A stretch of 64,000 bases of DNA from Lates calcarifer (GCF_001640805.2 NC_066849.1:24488250-24552249); one strand, 5' to 3'; shown: positions 44,481-59,635, counted from the first letter of the stretch. Program-made: numbers and translations. Notes: generated from the letters alone by a model not told the origin.

Positions 44481-47400
44481 GCAAACAAATTTAAAAGCAC
44501 AGTTTCAAGAGAGAGAGAGAAGAAATGAAAATCACTCTGCTTTCTCTTTCTGTCAGAAGTTACAGTGTTTGATGACACATCCTAAACTTTGACACATACA
44601 CATAAATTTAATCTAGCTAATGGGATAACAAGCTAATTCCTAGCTGCTAACTAGTAAAGCAAAATGGGTTTACGTCAGGATATCAGTTGGCAAAAACTTT
44701 CTGTGCTGAAGACGTGGTCTGAGTTTTTGTGATTATTTTTCTCTCGTTTTCCGTCTCTTTATCCAGAGACAATGAGCCAGGTGTGGGTAAAAATGTGGCT
44801 CCTCAGAGTCTCTGTACCTGCAAAAACACACCCACTTTTGAGCAATTAAATCAAATCTCTGAACAATTTGATCAAATCCCACCTGAAATTATACTCAAAA
44901 TTTCTGTCTCTGAAATTAGTTATATTATGCAAATTAAAGAATAAACTGCCATTTCACTGTTTCTTTTAAAATTAAGCTGCATATGCAACAGAAAACAAGG
45001 CAGAACCTTGTGTCATTATAGCGGCTTTGGATTAAAGAAAGCTGATAACTCACTTGTCTAAAGTAACATTTATCAAAATTTTAAAAGAGAACCTCTGATG
45101 TGAAAACTGAGCTATTTCTGCTCTGGGCTTTGAAAGCTCAGTCAGTGGCAGCAGGACACACCATGTAGCTCTTACAGTCCTTATTATTATTCATTTCTCT
45201 GATCTTTTTTCATTCTTTAAAGAACATGCAAAGGAATATGTGAGGCTTAAAAGACAAACTCCAGTAACAAAAATATGCTAACCCCATTTCTTTAGAAAAT
45301 AAAACACACCTCTTTTTGTTGCGGCTCTCTTATCCAACACTCTTTGAACATCACAGTTTGCCCTTTTGCCCAACCTACTTATGCATGCCAGAAAAAAAGT
45401 ATTTTGTGTCCATTTCTATTCCAATTGCTTATGATAGTATGAGTGCCTTGGTTTCCTCTGGGGCCGAGAAATGCTCATTTGAAAAATCGCCCAGACGTGC
45501 ATGGAGGTTGCCAACCTCAATTTTTGATGCAGTTGCTCATTTTGTGTGTCTTCCTCAGGAGTCATTGCCCAGCCCCACCGGAGGCCTGGCCACACTAGCC
45601 AGCCAATTACTGGGGCCTTTTCCTGCACCTGCCCACTGCCGCCCTGTGTGTGAGGCTGCAGCTCCACTCCAGGCCAGGGAGCAATCAAAGCTGATGCCCT
45701 GCTACAGCTCAGCTTTGAGAGGCTATTGGAGCTGTGGTGGCATTTAATGAGAAAAGTTCAAGTGTTTTAAGCTGCAGTAAATGCAGGCATCATGTTGCAG
45801 GTTTCATGTTGCAGGTTTTGGTCTCCAGAGTTTGTCAGTTTCAATCAATTCACTAGCTTAAGCTTAATGTTGCTTGAAAAATGAATAGAATTGCAATTCA
45901 CCCACTGTCTTGGATGGAAGATTAGAAGAAGAGAAGGTGGATGAGCTGCATGCAAGATGCAACTTATACAAACATTAATTTAAATGACATGCCATTTAGT
46001 TCTGGTTATATGCGGAGAAGAATCCCTTCCTAAAGCTAACAAACTAACAAATAAAAGATACTAATTACACTTACCACTCTGACACATCTAGTTGCCAATT
46101 TTGGTGCAGACAGACTCCTTACCTGACTCTAGATCTAATTGTTGCACAGATGTGCATGGCTCTCTCCAATGTCTCCTCTAAAGCTAAACATCTCGATGCA
46201 CGCTGCTCTTTCACCAGTAAATGCAAGTAGTGGCATATTCATAGATCCAGAGTTTCTAAATGAGGAAGTGCATGTAGATGTGCTTCTGGCCCCTCTCCAG
46301 ACTTTTTTTTTTTTTTTACTTTTTATATGGGAATTGCTAAAATGTTTTTTTTTATTTTTTTTATTTAATCATTGCAGAGTATTTTTACATACTTTAAAAC
46401 ATGAAGGGAAGATTAAATCTTTACAATGCTAGAGCAGACATGAAGGCAATTTTCTAATTGCAATTTTCTTTTATTTAATTAATGGCAACAACAAACTGAT
46501 GTTTCAGATTTTACCTTCCTGAAGTAGAATGGTTTTGGTTTAAGAAAAAAAATCTTAAAAATAAGAAAAAGCTAATTACATTCTAACTTACACTGTAGAA
46601 AAAAATACATGAAAATATGAAAATCCTTCAGTTTTTGGATGTTTCCATTGCACAAACCATAACATGAAAATAGAGGCAGAAGTAATTTCCACTCTCAGCT
46701 AGACCCAGTCAGTAATTACCCCACTCCCAAAAGCCTTATTTCCTTTCCCCTGCACTCTCTCTGCCTCCACACTCTCTGCCCCGCCATCTCTGTCATTTAT
46801 TGTTACTAAATACTTATATTATTATTTCTGTTCATAGAATTTGGAAAATATCATATTTCCTTCAGTCTGACTGCAGCTAATGGAGTGAGTAATATGGCAG
46901 AGGCTGCCTGACTTGCAATTGTACTGCAGGACATCTGTTGGTGGGATAGAGCGACAGAGAGAGCACAGACACTGACTGTCCAAAAAGCTCATTGCTCCAG
47001 GTAAAACCACATAAATGCACTCTGTTCAAAGACTCACACAGTGTCAGGGCAACAAAGTATAGTGTATAGTATACTTCAGTTAGTGTTAGTATCTGCTAGC
47101 TATCCTGAAATGTCTCTGAAGCCAACAAATCTCTCTGCTGTACATTTCACTTTTACCAGCAGCCACTTTTCACAGCAATGCATTTTTTCTGCAGATCACA
47201 ATAATCCAGCAAGGTGATCAAAACACGCTAACTGATGAGCGCTGTCCAGGATGTAAATTAGCACAAGTCTTTTTGCTACAGCCAGATGAGACAGTATGAG
47301 ATTGAGTGTCGAGGAGATAAGAAGAACAAGTTGTCAGTGTGAGGAGTGGCTGGGAGATAAACTGATTGGATGTAAAAAAAAAATGGTCTGTATAAGTTGT

Positions 47401-50400
47401 TCCTGTCATTCACAATAAGTTTGACTGCATGAAAAGAAACGCAGACGTACTTTGTGTGTCCACACTCCAGTCTTTCTATCATTTTCTTTGTATGTGATGT
47501 GTTTTTTTACCAAGTTGCCCACAGAGAAGGCCTTGACAATGACATCCACCTGTAACGGGCATAAAGGAGTACTATTGATCTTGGTCGGTACAGTATGATA
47601 TTCTCCATGATTTTCATCTAGAAGATACTTATTTTGTATCTTGACTGTGAGCTTGATATTTTTCTAACCATCAGATGCATTCACAAAGAACATAGAGACT
47701 AGCAGCTATTTCTGCAGCTATACTGTTGATCAGACATTAATGTTGATGATAGAGAAAATTCTACTAATGGGGCATAATCTGGCTTTCCGGTATGTAGTCA
47801 TACTATAAAAGAGTGCATCGCCCCAAACTATTGCCAAATAAATCACTTTCACTTTCATGCAAATTGAGCCGCACACTTGAGCCAACTCATGCACTGAATT
47901 AAAGATCTGACTGGGGCACATTTATTTGTCAGAGGCCCTTCACTAGAACTTCACTACCTCCCTACCACTACATTAACAATGCAGAGCAGTATGGCATTGG
48001 GATTAAAGTTTGATACAAGTTAATCATTCAACACTGAGAAGTAGAGAAACATTAGCGCACAGATCCAGAAATACACCATCAGCAGGCATGAGTAGTAGTA
48101 TTTTCCTTGTGTACAACTGGATATATGACTGTGCAAACACGGGAAAATCATGGAAAGGGAATTCAGCAAAAGAATAGAAAATTAGCAGGAACTGACGCAA
48201 AGACAAGTCTGCACAAATTAAAAATGTTTCAGCATGAGCAAAAAATGTGCACGTATCTCAAGGCTTTACAAATCCGCTTCATAAAAGTGGAGAGGATAAA
48301 GGAGAGTGAGAGGACTGGAGGGAAAACAGAAATAACTGGAGTTACCGGTGAGCTCTGAGATCAATCAGCAGCTGTGGTGAACACAGACATACGTACACAG
48401 GCTGTGTGTGCTTTGCTAGCTAGCTTACAACTAAGGTCTGTACAGTCAGTACAGATGTTAATTGGGGTGAAGCAGTCAAATTTGTGGAAACGATGCAAGG
48501 TGGAATTTTGCTTAGCTTTCTGTCTGAACTTATGCCAGTCCATCAGTTTGTTAGGGACCCTTAACTTTTCCTTTTAAATATCTGATCAGTGTCCTGCTGG
48601 CAGTAACCACTGGTGATTTTATTATCTCAATTCCCCCTGAAAGTGCACATGTAATAACTATTTTTGTGCAGTATTTACTTGATTTCTTAAACTAATACAA
48701 ATACAGGAAAATGTCTGTAGCAGCTGAGTTTCACTCCTTAGCCAGAAGGAAGAAGAACATTAAACTGCTGCTATACTGATGAATTCATGTCGTTCTGCTT
48801 AGTCACACTAGGATTTAAATTTGTTGCACAAGGTGGAGTTTGTGATAAATCTTCGAGTCATAGGAATCACAGATGGACCCTGGCCATTTGACTTCCAAAA
48901 GAGGAGCAGTATGACATATTATCTTGATGGTGGGGAAGTGTAATGAGTTGCAATATATTGTGATGCTCTGAAATGGAAAACAATATTCAGTCAATACATG
49001 CACAGTAATGCTTTGGCAAGATTTCATATTGATATCATCTCATCTGTTGATGGATGGGTGTGTAATAAGAATCTGTGAGTCTGTGCAGCAGATGATGCCT
49101 AGAAATTCTGAGATGATTATTCATGGTGTAAAGTAGTTAAATGTCTTCACGTAGAATTGTTGAACTTGCTGTCCAGTGATTCTGTGGGATTTTCCAATGA
49201 AGGAGATTTATAGTCAGTGAGGAAAATAGTGCCACAAAAATGTTTTAGTGCAAACTAAACATTTATGACTTTCCTACCCATGATTTCTTTCTCAAAAAAA
49301 GTCAGTGTTACTGGTGTTATAGCAAGTATCCAGTGGAAAATAAGTGGTAATGCATGCAGTAAGGTACATTAAGGCGGGCTGCTAAATGTAAATGTGAAAA
49401 TGGCCTGACAGCCAAAGTTGCCACTGTGAATGATCAGGACTTGAATTTTACAATGATCTGGCAGATTTGACATTCCCACTTTCTACTGCAGCCCACTGGA
49501 TGTCACCGTGTTAGCAATGATGCACCTTTAAAGAAGTTTCAGCTAGAACAGTACCTACACATATTTTTACAACAGGCAGATAGTAATGCCATTTCTGAAT
49601 AACTACACATACAAATGTTTCACTGTTTTGGAAATCTTGAGTAAAGTAATAAATTTTTCCATATCACTCTGTTAGACCCAATTAAAGACAATATCATACT
49701 GCTTAAAGGTTAGGCCCATCTTTGGGGTTATACTGGGTACACAGTGCTGTAGTATATTTGTTCCTGGGAAGAAATATGAGCGTAAATACAAATAAAACAG
49801 TGTAAGTAAATTACTACCAGAAGTAGTGCTGGAACATCTACTGTATATGTGATTCAGCACTACTGAATCTAATATACAAGACTAATGTTAATATTGTAGA
49901 GTAACATGCTCAAAAATTCTGCTATACACATGCATTTCTTTTTTTCTCTGTAAAATAACTGCCTGAAACGCTGGAGTGTGTACAGCTGAATATTATGATC
50001 ATTCTTTACAAACACTTCTAAAAGCAGTCTTTATTGTACAATTTGTCTGACTGCATGAATTGTACGTCCTTATGATTATGTTTCTGGCACTAGAAGAAGA
50101 GGCTGTCACCGTCTCCAAACAATATGAATGCATGCTGTTTGTCATCCAAGCCCTGGCCATTTCTCGAGGGTATTTTTCCATTTATGACAGGATTTATTCT
50201 CTCTCTCTCCCTCTCTTTCTCTTCTCTCTCTCCTGCTCTTTCTGATTCTTTAATATATGTCCTGACTTGCGGGCACTTCCTCATTATTCCTATCTTGATA
50301 TCTGCCACTGTTAATGAGTGGAGGGACTCGAGTTGCAGAGTTTGAGCATTTGGATTAATGTGAGCGCTGCAGCGGGGAAGTTTGGGAATAGTGCGTGCTC

Positions 50401-51567
50401 TCACAGTTCATTACTGTGGATATATGACATTTTAAGGCTGTGAGACGCCAGGCTAATGATGCTCCCCGGTAAACACTGGAGACTGCCAGCCACTGCACCT
50501 GAGAATGTTCCTCTAATAGCAGGAATGTCAACATGGTGACAGGTCCACTTCCTCTGCACCAACTGTACTGCTGCATGTTCTTTTTTTTTTTATTTCTTAT
50601 TTATTTTGTACAGCAAATCATCCTTGTTCTGTTAATTGATAACGGACAAATGAGATGGACACTGTAACAGGAACATGTTTAACATAACAACATCCTTATC
50701 AGGTTATAATTTCAAGTTTATGGAGACAGTGTGAAGAAAAGTGTTAATATTTGAAGTAATTTTTGGGTTTATTCACTTTGTCGAGACCTTTAGTATCCTT
50801 ACGGACCACGTGACTTTTGCTGAACAGCACCTCCTGTGCCCACAAATAGCAATGCCACATTGAAATACTCTTTCTTTCCCCAAGATTCTCTGTGGTCAGT
50901 TGCTTTAACGATGCCATCATTAGGTCACCTGACTGACAGTGCATGGAAGTGGACCATAACATGAATGTAACAGGACATCATGTTCCAAGATGACATGCCA
51001 TTCATTCCAATGATAGTTGCATACTGGGCCTGCATGCTGGAAAAGTTCTTCAGGCATCAATGCTTTTGGGCCTATAGAGCATGAACATAAGAATCATTCT
51101 CAGGCTGAGATGGCTGACTCCCCCGCATGCACAAAAATAATATACTGATATGGCTCTTTTGACTTTTTTTATTTTTATTTGACCTAATTGCAGCTATGCT
51201 TCTTACTATGCCAGTATTTAATGTTTTGTCTGTCATTCACTCTGAGTTTGATGGAGACATTTCATCTAGAAAGGTGCTGTATATATAAATATTTGCTGAT
51301 TTACTAATTACTCAGATTGACAGTACAAAGTTTCTCTGATTTACTCATGGAAATGTTTATCTGTGACAAAAATTTAGTTTCACAGAAGGGAATATTTACA
51401 TGTTTATCAACTTCATTAAAAATATGTGTGTTTTGATTATGCCTCTTGAGAGGGTAAAATCTGATTAAGATTTTAGGCAAAGCACAGCTGAGTATGAGTT
51501 ACCGCCAAATTAGGGGAGATTGATGCCACCTGGGTCAAAATGGCACTAATTCCAGAGGTCCTCCCTG

Positions 51568-51867
51568 ATTGGCCACAGACAGCAGGTGACAGGATATAAA
51601 AGGTTTTGGAAGCCAACAGACTGGTTGGTCCTGTTTTCCACTCTCAAGAAAATGGAGGAGGGCCAGTGTTTTGTGTACTTTGAAGGTTTTTTCCCCACTA
51701 ATTATCTGCAGAGGACCCTGAATGATAAACCGAATGAAACAGTTTTTGTTTCTCCTTTTTTGTGGCCAGCCTGTTTATTTCTTTCACATGAAAAATCAAT
51801 CCCTGCATGCTGGTCCATTGTTTCCACGCACACTACCAACCATCCTCAAGTACAACACTTTCAGTGA
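51568..51867 (+). other. CCAAT/TATA core-promoter-like site with a 71-codon ORF
   Basis: An inverted CCAAT box (ATTGG, 51568-51572) is followed by a perfect TATAAAA (51595-51601). An ATG at 51652 opens a 71-codon ORF (starts MEEGQCFVYFEGFFPTNYLQ, stop ending at 51867). The spacing fits an RNA polymerase II core promoter with a start near 51625 and a very short leader. The protein is not recognised, and it could be the edge of a repeat or retroelement. Confidence 0.2.
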
Positions 51868-53044
51868 GGTACAACCTCATCAAACTGATTCAAACTGACT
51901 GAGCCTTTAGCCAACGTTACCATATGCTACTGGTCATCAACCATGAGATTGAAAATAGCAGTTTATAATTCTATGACATAACTCTGGGAAGTTATCATTG
52001 CAGTTAAAAAAAAAAAAACTTTGTTCTTTACAACTGGATGTAAATTGTCAAAATATTTAACCCTCATTCTGAAGTAATCACCCAGAATGTGCACCTGTAT
52101 TTTGACTAGTCAATGCAGCACCCTTTCATATGGGGAGAATGTTGATCTAAACATCTAAACAATATCACTAGCAGCAAAATCCTTGAGTACACCAAACTGT
52201 GCAAGGGTGTGTTTTATAGCCTATGAATCCAACTTATTATTTGTAAAAGGAACATTTCTTCTTTCACTAAGTACATAATCTCACTTCTTTCAGTAGAACT
52301 CAGTTCAGGTATTACTGTGTTTACCCACTGAACATAAAGAATGGATCCATAAAAAGTTAAGCCAGAAGTTGGAGCGTGGACCATGTCTTATCGGATAAAA
52401 AGTATTGTCATTCACCTCTTAGTTTCATTTCCCTGTTAGGTATGAATTTTTTATTTGCACCAGTATTGATTTGGCCATGCAAACACGTATTGGGCAATGA
52501 AGGATTTGTTGAAAAGCATTGATCACCTCAGAGGCCTGACAGCAACCTTTTTTATTTGAAGTAATGTCATTTTGCAAATGGAGGTCATATTTCAACTTTA
52601 TCGAGTCCTGCCCCATCGGCGCAGCAGCAACATGGAGTCAGCATAAAAAACGCCCTCAGGTAGCAAACCCAACCTCTCTTTTGGGGATAAAATATGTCAT
52701 CTGAACAGAGGAAGTATTTATCAAGCCTCAAATTGATAATGTCAACAGCCAGGCTTTGGTGCAGCCAGAAGCACAATCCAACCACTTCACATTTGTAGCT
52801 AACCTAATATAACTCCAGCCTGTCTCACAAAAAGCCTTTACTTGAGCAGGAGACAAATTATCTTTTGATTTGAAATGGACCATTTCCTTAAATACCTGTA
52901 TTCCTAATGAGTCCACCCCACCCTCCCTCCCTGCTCTCGCTCTCTACTTGTCTTGCTATTAGTGTCCAGGGAGCTAGCAGCGAGTTGCCCGACTGCCTGG
53001 CTGCCTGAGTGATTAACTAAGGCTTGGGGCTGACAGGCTAGCTA

Positions 53045-53415
53045 CCCCTGATAGAAGCAGGAGGGGGATAATGTGGGGCTCTGTTTAGCAAGGCTGAGAG
53101 CACAGGAGAAAATAGCGGATGGGTTAGGGGGAAAAAAAGCAGGGGGGGGGGGGCAAGAGAGGCAGAGATGATAGAGAGGAGAACAAATGGACAGAGTGAA
53201 TGCAGGGTGAGAGGAGGAGTGAAAAGCTGGAAGAGAATAGAGGATGGAAATATAAGAAAACAAAGCTCAGAATGAGGAAAGAGTGAGCATTTAAAAAGAG
53301 AGGACAGAATATATGATGTACATGTAGAGAATGGCTACAGCACTGAAGCAAAGGATGATGGGACATGATAGGGAGGAGAAATGTGAAAAGCGTAGGAGGC
53401 ACAGGGAGGGGGAAG
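53045..53415. repeat. Purine-rich (GA-rich) tract with G12 run
   Basis: About 370 bases are dominated by A and G on the + strand and contain 12 consecutive G at 53142-53153. Minus-strand ORFs here are Ser/Pro/Leu-rich low-complexity artefacts of this composition. Confidence 0.6.
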
Positions 53416-56400
53416 TGATGCGCAGGACTGCAGATGGGAGTCCCTTATGAGATAACAGTTAAGTCTATGTAGTGATAGGGGCTCAAGCAAAAGTAATGAT
53501 CTCGTCCAATTGAGAATAGGCCATCTGAGACTAGCTTACATCTAATGGATGGTGCAATAGGCTGTGCAGGTGTTTCAGATAGCCTTTACAGAAGTTCTCC
53601 CTTAAGTCTTTCTATGTATAGCATGTTTGTTGGTTTCGGGTTCCTCTGAATCACACATTATGTGCAGTGTTTTTTTCTTCTTTTTCTATGCCAAACTTAT
53701 GAGTGTTGTGAATCAAACTGACAGCTGCAGGTTTAAGTCCATGAAGCGTTGATGAGAGAGTGCAGTTTTAGAAAGGATTCTCTCGTGGCTGCGAGTGAAA
53801 ACAGGTTCATTAGCACAATGGAGCAGTTCATGACGGGAGACAAAAAAGGGATCTGAAACTTCTATCCATTGGCCCACACACATCAGTTTTGTTCCGATGA
53901 ACACATTTCAAAACAACACAGTCCCGCGGGGCTTCTTAATTGACATCAGCTATCAAGATGCAGCAATTAAAAATTTCCATTTATAACTTCAGCTTCAACA
54001 TTGGCTGGGAGAATTTATACTTTAAAGCTAATTTTAGTCTTTTGTCATTAGACAAACGTGTGAATTTCATTTTCATTTTCAATGAATATTTGTTTACACA
54101 TACCATTTATGAGCATCACTATAGCTGTCTGTATAGCCCAGCATCCTAATTCTCCATCTCTCTCCTGAAATAAACCACTGAAAAAGCCACTGGTCAAGAA
54201 AAGATGAATATTACTGTGCCAGCATTTTTCTCAATCATTATGCATTAGCTGCAAATAGAGAGCATATCACACTGACTTTTTTCCCCTTCTAAAAAGCCTG
54301 GAGAAATCCAACAATTTTGGTGGCAATAACTATTGAAAAATTCTGAGGGGACAGATAAGATTCAGGATTGGAGTTCCGCAGCACATTAATTTTCTTTTCC
54401 ACATGAAATCATGGTGGCAGCATTTTCCCCCTAGAAAATGCTTGGCTCTGTATTTTGTCACCTTATTAGTGTCTTCCTGTCCCGACGCTGCTGTGGGTAC
54501 TTTCCATATATGACAATGTGACAGGTTGTGGAAAGCCATTGGGCACTTCTAGGTGAGAAAGTGTCATTGAGGACCGATGGGAACTATGTTGAAAAATAAT
54601 AAATTCTTCACTTTGTGAAGCCTGTGGGACCATATCTTCATTTATGCTTCAATACCCCTGGTTATTGTAATTTGTATTATTAATGTGTAGGTGGATATTA
54701 AAGACCGTATCCACTGACAATTTGCCAGGAAGAAGGAGAAGGCTGGTTGATGTAATATGAAAAAGGAAATTTACTTTTTTGAAAACTAATGTATGCTGCA
54801 CAAAGCATTTGTCTTTTGTTTCTGTTAAAGCAAAATGGGAGCCAAAGCTTACACAGAATGTACACATTCACTCACACACACATGCACTTCCTGTTCAGTT
54901 TTTATTAAAAAAGAATACTATCAGCCATTCTTCTTCTTCTCTCCCCTTAAGTGAGAACTACCATGGAGGCGTGAAACAACTTCAGAGGAAGCGAGTGAGG
55001 AAAACTCTGCAAAGGCTGATTCGCCAGCCGGGATCAGAAAACTGCAACCTGTCATTTTCCATCTCTGCCACTCTTCTGGCACTGTCTTTTGAAGTCCTCT
55101 CAGAGGCATTAAATCATGGTTAATTAACATAATAGAAATGTTAATGGCAGTGGTGCAAATCACAGCACTGAGCAGCCATTAGCAGGAACACACACAAACA
55201 AGCACAAGCATTGATTTAAATGGAAAGTTGTTGAGTTGCAGTGAGAGAGTAGAGGAGTTGCTCTTTGATTGTGAATTTTAATTAATAGATATTTATTGTA
55301 TATACACCTACATCTAAACAGAGAGCACTGAAAAATGCACAATTCATAGGCATTATCACATTCATGGCTGCACTGAGGAAGACTGACATGTATGCCTTTG
55401 CACAGTGCAGCCAATTATTTCCCTCTCCAAGCAAGTACTGCTGTGCTGACTCTCAAATACTGACACATTCGGCAACGGCGTTTGAAGAATATTTTCCCCC
55501 CTCACCTTCACACTATCGAAGAAAAAAAAGAGCTTCTTCAAGTGTGCGCCTTTGGAATCAACTTATTTCAATCAGACTTGCGTTCAGTTCTCCAGACGTT
55601 TTATTACAAATACATTAAAAGCTGCAATTATTATATTTATCCTTTCACCCATGTTGTTGCTGTTGCCGCAAAAGCCCTGAGGAGAAACACAAGGTGGAGG
55701 CTGAATAGACGCAGAGTTCAGAGATGTAGAGATGACAAAAAGAAATCAACCCGAGGGCCCAATCCCGCTTCCTCCTCTGTTCCTCCATCACACACAGAAA
55801 TAGGGTTCACATAAACCTCATTGAAGCATGAATTCATAAACACCATCAAATCAACCTTTAGCACTTTTCATTGTAAACAATTTAAAATGCTGCCTGGTGG
55901 GAGAAGGCAGGCAGGCATCTGTCACCTGCAGTGTTTGGTTCCCTCTCACAAAGACCTGCTAAATCTGCCTGACTAATCATCAGAAAGATGACAGTTTCTT
56001 AAAAAGCGATCATACGCTGGTTTTGCCTGCGTTGACTTTTATTCTGCTTTGCCTGAGGGGGAGCCAGGAAGATCTGAGAACTCCCACCTCCATACCCCTC
56101 TGTCATTTAAAGTCTTTCTGTTCCTTGTTAATAACAATAAAATCCCTCTCAGATTACCAGACTGACAACAGAAGTGCATCATGTCAAAGCACATATACCA
56201 CACATACCCTTACCTTTAAATGTTTAATTGCTAATTCACAAACAGAATTGTTGCTTTTAGTGGAGACATTTTTTCCATGCAGCTCTTGATGTACTGTGTT
56301 AGCTCGAATCATTTCTTTTTCCCATAAAGAGATTTGAACAGCTTCTCACTGGTGTCAACTGATTATAGAGCTACATTCATGGTTTGGCATCAACCCCTTG

Positions 56401-59173
56401 AGAAATAAAAGCAAGGCTGAGCGAGAGATGCCTGTTCTACATATCAGTCAGCAAACCACAATTAGGGAAGGAAAAAACAATGACAAGCTGTCAGTGCACT
56501 GCCTTCACCCCCCCACCACAATGCACAGCATGATCCACTGGCTGCCTGCTTTCGACTGACTAAATGCTGAATTTATGAGTCCTTAAATGAATACTTTAGG
56601 GAGGGAGGATTTACATCCTGCTGGGGTGACTTAAAATGTTGTTGTTTAGCATTTGTTCAGACAAGATGACACGGAATATTTATGATTTGTTTTAATTTGC
56701 AGAAAGCCATGGAAACTTTATGGAACACACTCTGCAAGACACAACAATATAAGTATGTTAGATTGTCCAAACAGTTGTCTGTCCTTGCTGAATTGGACAC
56801 AAGGATCTGCTGTCTAAAAACTAAAAACTCCAAGAGCTACAAATCATTCAGACACTGCTACTCACAACCTAATGAAGAGAAACACTGGGATCAGACTATT
56901 TTTGACTGTTGTTATTTATTTATTTTTCTTTTGTTTTTTTAATTAATTTCTCTCATGCCATTTATACTCTTGTTCTAGTTGATGCCTCAAAGTATTTTAT
57001 TACCCTGTATATAAAATAGTCTACACAAAAAAGCTGCCTTTTCTTTTTCTCAGTATGTTGCGCCGTCAACAAAGTTTGACAATTTTGACCCTCATGAATC
57101 ATTATTTCATACAATCACCCAATCACATGTGACCCGAAGACCCATCAGCATTAGTGAAAGCAACAGACAAGGAGCATGCAATCAAAAGAAATGCTTCTGT
57201 TATCTACCCTTTCAGGGTCACGGTCAGCTACATGAAACATTCAAGATTTCAAGTGTACTATGACTGTTCATCAGCAGGACACTTGAGCCTAGTGAGACAC
57301 ACCAAGGACAACATACAGAATGGTGTTAATAGGGTTCAAGTGGCACCAGTTTTGAAAATGATGAATGAAATCAATTGTTGGATTGTTTGTAGTCTGTATA
57401 ATTGTCTGATTGTAATAAAGACTGAAAAGCTGAACAACTGAACACTTTTCATAGCCATGAAATTACTATGAAATCAGTAAACTCAAGCACAAGCATAGGG
57501 ACTATCCATGTCTCCCCCATCTCAGACCCTGTCTTATAACTGCAATGTAAATCCATATTAATGTCCAAATGCAAAATGTAATTTTGATTCAATATAGGTT
57601 AGATTTTGAAAAAGAAATGGAAATAAATCATTATTATTCTCTTGGAATGTTGAACAAAGGTTACTGAGAAAAGATGATGGTGATTTTTTTGTTTTGCTGC
57701 TGCACAGACAGACTTCGTCTAAAACATCTGACAACTTGAAAGCGTCACATGGACGCAGACATTTCAAATGAAATGTAATAAATAGGCTTCAGGTTGCAGA
57801 AGCACTCGTTTGATCCTTGAACATCATTATCGGTGATGTAAGAGTGAAAAGCAAGGACACAGTGAATTCACCAATGTGCTTTACGGCACTGTCGGGTGGG
57901 GGTTAAACATAAAAGAGATGCTCCATCACATCAGTAAGTGCCTTAGCTCATGCAATGTGGCAGTGACTATACTGCCACACTGCAAAACTTTTAACACTGA
58001 GAGAAAATGAGCACCAACAAATTCACCACTACCATAATGTACAGGTTATACATCATTTCACACAGGGTTTGTTAAATATTGAAATATGATTGTGAGACAT
58101 TAGAATGTCTAATATTTTTAAAATGAGTCAGCCCTCAGGCCAGTATCAACCCTGATGAATGCACTCATTTCTTACTCCAACAGTAGCACAGATAATCCTT
58201 TTATTATGAATGATCTTTTCAATGGTACAGGCAAAAGATCACCTTTATTTTAACTCAAGAGTAATAGGCACATAAATGCATTTTTCTTACGTGTACTAAA
58301 TGAAAATTTAGTATGATATTGTTCCTTCTTAGTGACCTATTTTGGAGCTTTTCCCACTTATTCCTGCTTCTACAGTGGAATTACTACTTCTCTTGCCTAT
58401 TCATACTAATTCATATTAAAACACAGTTGTCTTGCGAGGCAATCACTCACAACTGTGCTGCAGTGACCCATTCTCCGGCAAGGAGAATGACTTGAAGAGC
58501 GGCACGGATGATTTCATGAGACTGTGCAGTCCACCCACCTTTAACTAATGACTTAGAAGTAATGGCCTCCAACAATTTTATATTTTTCATTGACAGTCCA
58601 CATTACAGCCAGCAGCATTACAGAGAGACCAGACTGTGGTAAAGGAAAGAGACAGAGAGAGGCAGAGGGAGGAGAGTTCAAGTATATAATCATTTCCTGA
58701 CATTGTCTGCTTTGTTTTAGAATAATTACCACACATTGAAGGTGTTGTTTTAACCCTGTGTGAGAATTACATGAATTTACATGTAATTTTGTTTCATGAA
58801 TGTGTTTTGGATGAAACGTAATGCCTTTATACTGAAGAAATTCTGGGAACTAAAGCTTGTTAAAAGGTTTGTATGGTTATCTTTAGGCAAAGGTTCGTAA
58901 AAAAAAGTGCAGTCTTGGCTAAACTCAATACTGACTTGAAGACTGGGTATGTTGACTCTTGTCAATATTTAACCAAAAGATATTGTCCTCACCAAGAAAA
59001 TGGCAGCAGAGGTCAGTTGCTCAAGGCTGAAAATGACCTCTAAGTGTGTTTTCTCACAGAACAAAAATTTGACCACTGGACTGGACTGTTTGCACACAGT
59101 GTTTATTCCCCACAAACAGCCAATCGGTAGATAAGAGTTAACTGGCTACTTACCAGTGTATGTTCTGATTTAC

Positions 59174-59195
59174 GTGTGTGTGTGTGTGTGTGTGT
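59174..59195. repeat. Microsatellite (GT)11
   Basis: An uninterrupted GT run. Confidence 0.85.
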
Positions 59196-59309
59196 CTGTG
59201 TATGCAGTTGCATACATCGAATACACCTTTAGACTGAAGGTTGGGATGAAACACAATGCACTCAAATTAGTCGTGGCAATATTCAATATTGTCTTTTTGT
59301 AACAACAAC

Positions 59310-59635
59310 AATCTTTTCTAACCTTAACCTAGTAACATAATTTCAGTTGGCCTAAACCAACAACATAACCATGCCCCCCCCCAAAAATGTTTCCTTGTAA
59401 TGGTCAATAATGATGCTCTGCCAAAATAAAAGTTTTGTTGATAGCAGCATCAGACTGGATGAACACTGGAACAACCTGCCTTGTCTACTGTGTATGACAA
59501 TATGTTGAACCAAAATAAAATCACCTGAACTTAACCTAAGTGTTTAACACCTAAACCTATAACACTGGGTACAGGACACAAACCACAGTCTTCTGTGTTG
59601 TGCACCAGTCCACTCATTCTGACCTCTTCCCTCTC
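59310..59635 (+). repeat. Dispersed repeat fragments (AACCTTAACC / CCTAAACC type)
   Basis: There are two blocks. At 59316-59366 there is TAACCTTAACCTAGTAAC with CCTAAACCAACAACATAACC. At 59525-59630 there is GAACTTAACCTAAGTGTTT with CCTAAACCTATAAC and ACAAACCACAGTCTTCTGTG. They resemble the fragment at 2960-3200. Confidence 0.35.

Noticed and set aside
45316..45747. 143-codon + strand ORF
   Set aside because: It starts at TTG, not ATG, has no recognisable domain, and its length depends on a GC-rich patch. Only the exon-like part is mentioned as a weak finding.
53042..53402. Minus-strand Ser/Pro/Leu-rich ORFs
   Set aside because: Low-complexity translation of a purine-rich tract.
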